A stretch of 64,000 bases of DNA from Parietichytrium sp. I65-24A (lineage: Eukaryota > Sar > Bigyra > Thraustochytrida > Thraustochytriidae). Within the stretch, counting starts at the first letter, position 1. Each line of letters starts with the position of its first letter. Of the stretch, positions 59,438 to 64,000 are shown in pieces. The notes beneath the pieces are model-generated. The model ran no database searches. It worked only from the letters and a program-made list of their open reading frames with translations, and was not told the origin of the DNA. The DNA is taken from positions 255,712-319,711 of the forward strand of contig BLSF01000034.1 in NCBI GenBank assembly GCA_012862575.1, given 5' to 3'. Both the position numbers and the translations under genes were made by a program.

Positions 59438-60590
59438 AATTCATTCGTTCACTGATTCGTTGACTCTTTTGATTCATATCAATGACACACCAGCCAGCCA
59501 CCGTCGTCAAACGCAGCGTGATATTTCCAAATACTCCCTGGCATAGCCTCCTCCCTAGCTGCCCCACTAGCGCATCACAAAACAAACGCTGGAGCCATAT
59601 TTCCAACTACACTCCAAATACGAATCGTATCTTCCAAAGTTCATTGTTCGCTACCATTTACCCCATGCACCCTTACCATGCGTCTTCCCTCCTCCACAAC
59701 CAACAATGAATGCACTTTCTCCTTCTTCTCCAACTATCCCCACTCCTACCACTTTCCTACCGCACAACACTAGCACCTCAGGAACAGCCTCACGCTCGAC
59801 GACGCGTGCGCTTAACGCTGAACGCTAAACACTCTAAAGAGTACTCAGTACGGTCCTCGCGGACACCTTTCCCCCTTCCCTCTCCCGGGCGTTCTGCGAG
59901 TTGCGAGTTGCGAGTTGCGAATTGCGCCGACTGACCACCTCTGCAGCCCGAGGAGAGAAAAGGAGAAGGAGAGAAAAGGAGAGAGAGAAAAAGAGGAGGG
60001 GACGAACACAACACAACACAACCTTCCACAACTTTCCACAACCATAAGAAGAAAGTGGAAAGTGGAAAGTGGAAAGTGCGCGAGGACACTTGGGCGAGCT
60101 TGGATAGGACACGGCGGAGACGTGCTGTGGCGAGGACAGAGCGACGGACAAAGGCGCGCAGTAAATAAACTAAAAGCTAGCATTGGTGGCGAAAGTGGGA
60201 AAGAAACCAGCCCCCGCGTGATTTTGTAAGCGAAATACGAAATTGCGAGGCTGATAGTGCGATAGAAAGATAGACAGGTATCAAGTACCAAGTACGCGCA
60301 AACGTAACTAGTTCAGCAGATAGGAATTGGAGCTCGAGAAGGACGATAGGGAGGAAAGTGATTTGTTGGTCGCTGTCGTTGTAGCTCTAGTCCAGTGCTG
60401 CTCGTCCTTCGGAGTTGGTTGAGAGTTCAGTTTGCTAGTTTGCATTCGTATTTCGTATTGGTCTCAGAACGAAGAGAAGGCGAACAGCCTGCTGCTTCTA
60501 TATATTCTGAGGGGTGACTCCGATTTCTGGTGTGTTAGAAGAAAGAAACCAAAGGGTGAAAGAACCAGGCTTTTCGGGATAGATGCAGTG
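56430..60590. other. Long gene-poor interval
   Basis: About 4 kb with no recognisable gene. It contains an approximately 55-base TTGATTGATTGA tract (59382-59437), GTACTCAGTAC at 59841-59851 next to CGCGGACAC (59858-59866), and CGAGTTG iterations (59896-59921). GA-rich DNA (59955-59997), GAAAGTG iterations (60052-60078) and CGAGGACAC (60081-60089) follow. The stretch from 59840 onward is probably the promoter and leader of the AGC kinase. The in-frame extension upstream of 60591 has no ATG. Confidence 0.55.
59382..59437. repeat. TTGA microsatellite
   Basis: Near-perfect TTGATTGA iteration. The same word forms shorter tracts at about 668-683, 30581-30603, 42541-42565 and 46990-47004. Confidence 0.9.
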
Positions 60591-62324
60591 ATGAGCGTGG
60601 CCGAGGAGAAGAAGATGACCGCCAGCGCAACTTCGCCAACAGCAGGGCAACCTCAGCTTGGCAGGCCTGTGAAGGACGCGGAAAAAGAAGACTTTTCCAC
60701 ATCGGTGCAGACGCAGCTGGTGCGACGGCAGAGCTCGGTAGAGATCGCAGCCGATGCTTCATTCGATGAGGGGGAGCACAAGGTGTCTCCGCGAGACTTT
60801 GATCTGCTGACGGTAATCGGCAAAGGGGCGTACGGCCGCGTGCTGCAGGTGAAGGAGACGCGTACAGACCAAATCTACGCGATGAAGGTCTTGCAGAAGG
60901 GACATGTGATCAAAAAGAACAATATGGGTTACGTCCGTGAGGAGAGGAACATCCTTAGTCAGGCTGACCATCCATTCGTGGTAGCGCTCATGTGTGCCTT
61001 CCAAACGGAGGACAAGCTTTATCTGGTGATGGAGTACGTCTGCGGGGGTGAGCTTTTCTCACACTTGCGCAACGAAGGAGCGTTTGACGAGAAGCAAACG
61101 AGATTCTACTCTGGCGAGATGATATTGGCAATTGAGTACCTGCATCAGCATGGAATCATCCACCGCGACCTCAAGCCTGAGAACGTTCTTCTCGATGGAG
61201 ATGGCCACATTCGAATCACAGACTTTGGCCTGGCCAAGATCGACCTTGAAAACAAAAAGGAAGCGCGCACACTTTGTGGGACAGACTTGTACATGGCACC
61301 GGAGATGCTTGCGTGCAAATCGGGCTCTCAAGGGTACGGCAAGGCAGTAGACTATTGGAGTCTAGGTGTAATGATCTTTGAGATGCTGACCGGGGACACT
61401 CCGTTTTACGCAAAAGACACCCAGAAGCTGTACAAGATGATTTTGACTTCCAAGCCCAAGTTTCCTCGATGGCTCTCCAACACCTGTCTATCCCTCTTAA
61501 AGGGTCTATTAAACAAGAATGTCGAGCAGCGACTAGGCGCCGCGGAATCCACGATGTTCAAAGTTGGCGGAGTCAAGGCTCTCAAGCAGCACGAATTTTT
61601 TCAGGATCTCGACTGGGCAAAGCTAGAGAAAAAAGAGTACCCGCCCCCCATCTCCCCGACTCTGAGCGATGGTAAATTAGACACTTCCAACTTTGCGAAG
61701 ATCTTCACTGAGCTGGAGCCCAACGATGTGGACGAAGAGGGTAATGAGCAATATAATACGCACTTGGCGAAAGAGACTCCGGAAGACTTTAAAGGGTTTT
61801 CCTTCACGCGCCCGAGCTATTTGGACGCGGCTATGTCTGCCAGAAAGAAGTCTGTTAATCGAGTGGACTCGAGCGGCGTGCGCATTCCCCAGGTTATAGA
61901 GTCGGACAACGAATGCTCAAGTCACGCGACGAGTGCACCGAATTCGAGATCAAACTCGGTCGATGACAGGAGTGTCAGGTCTCTCGACTCCCGCCAAGAC
62001 AATGAGCAGCAAGAAGTCGACCAAGCAAAGGTTGTCACCCCAGCTCCTATCCAGGAGAGTGCCGAGGAGTCCGAGACTGGACAGGGTGCCGAGGACGCCT
62101 CTGCGTACTTTTCGAAACAAACTGTTCCAGTACAAGTTAGCTCAAACAAGCCAGTGTCGGGCTTAACGTCACTTAGAAAGAGTGTGCCAGCGTCATTGGC
62201 ACCAGAACGCGGTGGCGGCGAGTCAGCCTTGGCGCCCCCGCCCAAGCCTTCTTTGAATCCGAATGCCAAGCAATGGACGCCCAATCCCAATGCAAGAGAA
62301 TGGGTTCCACCCTGGCTAAAGTAG
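60591..62324 (+). CDS. AGC-family Ser/Thr kinase (S6K/Akt/SGK-like) with C-terminal PAM2-like motifs
   Basis: The 577-residue product starts at the first ATG, 60591. After a disordered 70-residue N-terminus with no PH or other domain comes the kinase domain (about 70-337): IGKGAYGRV, K99, HRDLKPEN (D193), DFG (211-213) and a T-loop ARTLCGTDLYMAPE with T227 as the PDK1-type site. The AGC C-tail ends in the hydrophobic motif FKGFSF (400-405, S404). This architecture fits S6K, SGK or Akt-like kinases downstream of PDK1/TORC signalling. No further assignment is safe. The disordered tail (410-577) ends with two PAM2-like motifs, LNPNAKQWTP (555-564) and PNPNAREWVP (564-573). Their Trp in place of Phe is like the LARP4 'PAM2w' variant that binds the MLLE domain of poly(A)-binding protein. 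Confidence 0.9.
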   Translation: MSVAEEKKMTASATSPTAGQPQLGRPVKDAEKEDFSTSVQTQLVRRQSSVEIAADASFDEGEHKVSPRDFDLLTVIGKGAYGRVLQVKETRTDQIYAMKVLQKGHVIKKNNMGYVREERNILSQADHPFVVALMCAFQTEDKLYLVMEYVCGGELFSHLRNEGAFDEKQTRFYSGEMILAIEYLHQHGIIHRDLKPENVLLDGDGHIRITDFGLAKIDLENKKEARTLCGTDLYMAPEMLACKSGSQGYGKAVDYWSLGVMIFEMLTGDTPFYAKDTQKLYKMILTSKPKFPRWLSNTCLSLLKGLLNKNVEQRLGAAESTMFKVGGVKALKQHEFFQDLDWAKLEKKEYPPPISPTLSDGKLDTSNFAKIFTELEPNDVDEEGNEQYNTHLAKETPEDFKGFSFTRPSYLDAAMSARKKSVNRVDSSGVRIPQVIESDNECSSHATSAPNSRSNSVDDRSVRSLDSRQDNEQQEVDQAKVVTPAPIQESAEESETGQGAEDASAYFSKQTVPVQVSSNKPVSGLTSLRKSVPASLAPERGGGESALAPPPKPSLNPNAKQWTPNPNAREWVPPWLK

Positions 62325-63191
62325 AGCTCTAGGATTCATCGTCTTCTAACATATCCATGTACCATGCATGCCCCAAGGTAGTTTGGCCACCGGTAGTACC
62401 GAAATAACATAATGAGGGAAAACTCGATAAAGAATTAATTGGCCGGAAAAGTCAGGTTAGGTTTTCTATCTCGTAATTTCTATGTTTTGTCAGCAGAAGA
62501 ACTCGACACCATGCGGGTGTTGGGAAAGCGCAAAATTATTTTGAATGCACTTGCTTTGACCTCGCTGAACTTGAGCTGCAGGGCTTGTTCTAGTCTTCTA
62601 TTTGTGTGATTGACAGCGATTCACAGTCAATACCCACTCTATAAGAACTGCATCAGTTTACAAACTTTGGTATCACTTGTTGGAATCAAATTGTTACCAT
62701 CGTGTTTATAAACAGTGCACTTGCTCCCATTCGGTGTTGATTCAAACTTGCCAAGTATACATAAATCTCCATACCCTCGATACTGACGCCGACACTCCTC
62801 CATGTAGTCTCCGCTTCTCTCGTCTTCTTCTCTTTCCCTTTCTCCACTGGGGAAGCGTACAGTCTCCTGCCTAAAGTATAGCTCTCAAGGCTCACATACC
62901 CATGTCCATGGACTCCATGGCCATGCAAGTTGTTTTCACTGTAAATTTAAAAAAACTCTTCTCGATGTTTGTTCGCATTGCTCTCTTTGATGGGAGGAAG
63001 GAAAGCAGGGCATTGGAACGCATATGCTTGATTGACTGATCAAGATTGATTAATTTGTGCGTTAAAAAAAAAAGAGTTAAATAATAAAAAATGATTTTCA
63101 CGAACGGTAAGGATAAGTACAGACGGCTCTTCGCCGATTTTTTTTTAAATGTATTCACAAATTTGATGCTTCAGACGATGCATGAGGCGCG
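62325..63191. other. Convergent intergenic
   Basis: Lies between the AGC kinase and PI4-kinase 3' ends. AT-rich segments at 62400-62480 and 63055-63095 are likely polyadenylation regions. A TTGATTGACTGATCAAG stretch lies near 63030. No gene is seen. Confidence 0.55.
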
Positions 63192-64000
63192 TTACGAACG
63201 ACCGTCAAGCCTCGCGAGTAGCACGCGCTTGAAGCGCTCCGAGAAGTCAGCCATCGCTTGCCAGTCGAAGCCGTCCTCGAAAGATTCGCCTGACTTGGCG
63301 GTGCCGAGCCAGTCCAACCCCGCGCAGTCAACCATGTCCTTCAATTCACCGGACTGAATTACTCTGCCAATCTCGTACAGAGTGTGGCCGCGCGAAGCCA
63401 TGGCTTTGAGGAGCTCAGTGCTTACGCAGAGAGAGGTGAGCTCTTCCATCCCTAGCCCGTTCCCGAGCGAGCTGCGCAAAAGCTTCACATCTTGCTTCGC
63501 GTCCAGGTTGCGAATGTACTCTTTGGCATCCGGCAGAAAGGGTTGTTTCGCTTGTGGCCAGTTCATCCATTCAAGAACAATGCATTCCTCGTCGGTGGCA
63601 GTGTCCGAGTCTGAGGTGCGGGACAATTGAGAGATTTTAGGAAGACAGAGCCCGTGGTCGATCGGGACCAGCCGGATCTCGTGTGGCGCCGAGCCACCAC
63701 CACAAAAGCTCTCCGAACGGCGGTTGTAGCGCCTCGTTGGTGCGCTGGAAAACTCCTTGGAGGCCTTTGAGTTGGTGTAACCATCCCTCTCCACGGTTTG
63801 AATCAAGATGTTGCCGCCATGCCGATCCAAGTTGAGGAGCCGAACGTCAAGAATTCCGATGCGCTGAACCGACTCCAGAGGAAACAACGAGCAACCAATG
63901 TCGTCTGCGCTACTGTGGTGAGACACGTATGCCTGCAACGACCCAACCTTGGAGGCTAGCGGGACACAGTTTTGCGACCGATTTGGTGGCGTTGATGCAT
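63192..64000 (-). CDS. Phosphatidylinositol 4-kinase, plant gamma-type, 3' part
   Basis: At least 269 C-terminal residues are visible, and the frame stays open to the window edge, so the 5' part lies outside. The segment SKVGSLQAYVS, then FPLESVQRIGILDVRLLNLD, then DRHGGNIL and RLVPIDHGLCLP matches the catalytic core of PI4K gamma (type II-like PI3/4-kinase family). DRHGGN is the catalytic loop and IDHG corresponds to the DFG-type metal-binding motif. The following WMNWPQAKQPFLPDAKEYI and LDAKQDVKLLR segments also match that family's C-lobe. Some plant PI4K gamma members carry N-terminal ubiquitin-like domains and act as protein kinases instead. The upstream domains are needed to tell. Product: PI4P or phosphoprotein. 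Stop TAA at 63192-63194. Confidence 0.85.
   Translation of the reverse strand, partial: ASTPPNRSQNCVPLASKVGSLQAYVSHHSSADDIGCSLFPLESVQRIGILDVRLLNLDRHGGNILIQTVERDGYTNSKASKEFSSAPTRRYNRRSESFCGGGSAPHEIRLVPIDHGLCLPKISQLSRTSDSDTATDEECIVLEWMNWPQAKQPFLPDAKEYIRNLDAKQDVKLLRSSLGNGLGMEELTSLCVSTELLKAMASRGHTLYEIGRVIQSGELKDMVDCAGLDWLGTAKSGESFEDGFDWQAMADFSERFKRVLLARLDGRS

Overview
The window is nuclear DNA from an intron-poor unicellular eukaryote. The evidence is a full set of eukaryotic families: histone H2B, the NEDD8 E1 subunit UBA3, an NDR kinase and a second AGC kinase, a formin, a DHHC palmitoyltransferase, a SEP/UBX CDC48 cofactor, an enhancer-of-polycomb-like protein and a PI4-kinase. Four genes carry short GT-AG introns, with GTAAGT or GTGAGT donors and a CTAAC/CTAAT-like branch site. 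The protein mix (FYVE-like/formin fusion with WASH-subunit-type repeats, plant-type PI4K gamma, large HAT protein) suggests a SAR-type protist, perhaps a stramenopile such as a thraustochytrid. That placement is an inference and cannot be settled from this window. I saw no rRNA, tRNA, CRISPR array, transposase or reverse transcriptase.

Layout. 1-16 kb: ABC half-transporter (-), small PAN-like receptor (+), a divergent pair at 7.6-9.3 kb (a Cys-containing small protein and a basic protein), lumenal JmjC protein (-), unknown 372-residue protein (-), a three-copy tandem repeat, and a small coiled-coil protein (+). 16-29 kb: UBA3 (+), HAT-repeat protein (+) converging on FGAM synthase (-). 29-37 kb: a gene-poor stretch with one small Cys-rich membrane protein (-) and the SEP/UBX protein (-). 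37-50 kb: NDR kinase (+), DHHC enzyme (-), EPL1-like protein (+), and two neighbouring paralogues of an unfamiliar coiled-coil family with a WW-like C-terminus (both -). 52-64 kb: H2B (+) converging on the FYVE-like/formin protein (-), a 4 kb gap, an AGC kinase with PABC-binding-like motifs at its extreme C-terminus (+), and the 3' part of a PI4-kinase (-, running off the window).

The genes do not form an operon or a single pathway. Several would act at membranes or on the cytoskeleton (formin, BAR-like pair, PI4K, DHHC enzyme, NDR kinase), but their proximity may be chance. The intergenic DNA is unusual. It has strand-biased GA tracts upstream of many start codons, short 6-12 bp minisatellites near gene starts, and several short words (GTACTSAGTAC, CGMGGACAC, CTGAATTCTG, ACTCACAGTCAGT) that recur far more often than chance and almost only outside coding sequence.

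Start codons were placed at the first in-frame ATG. Splice models rest on consensus sites and on continuity with known protein families.
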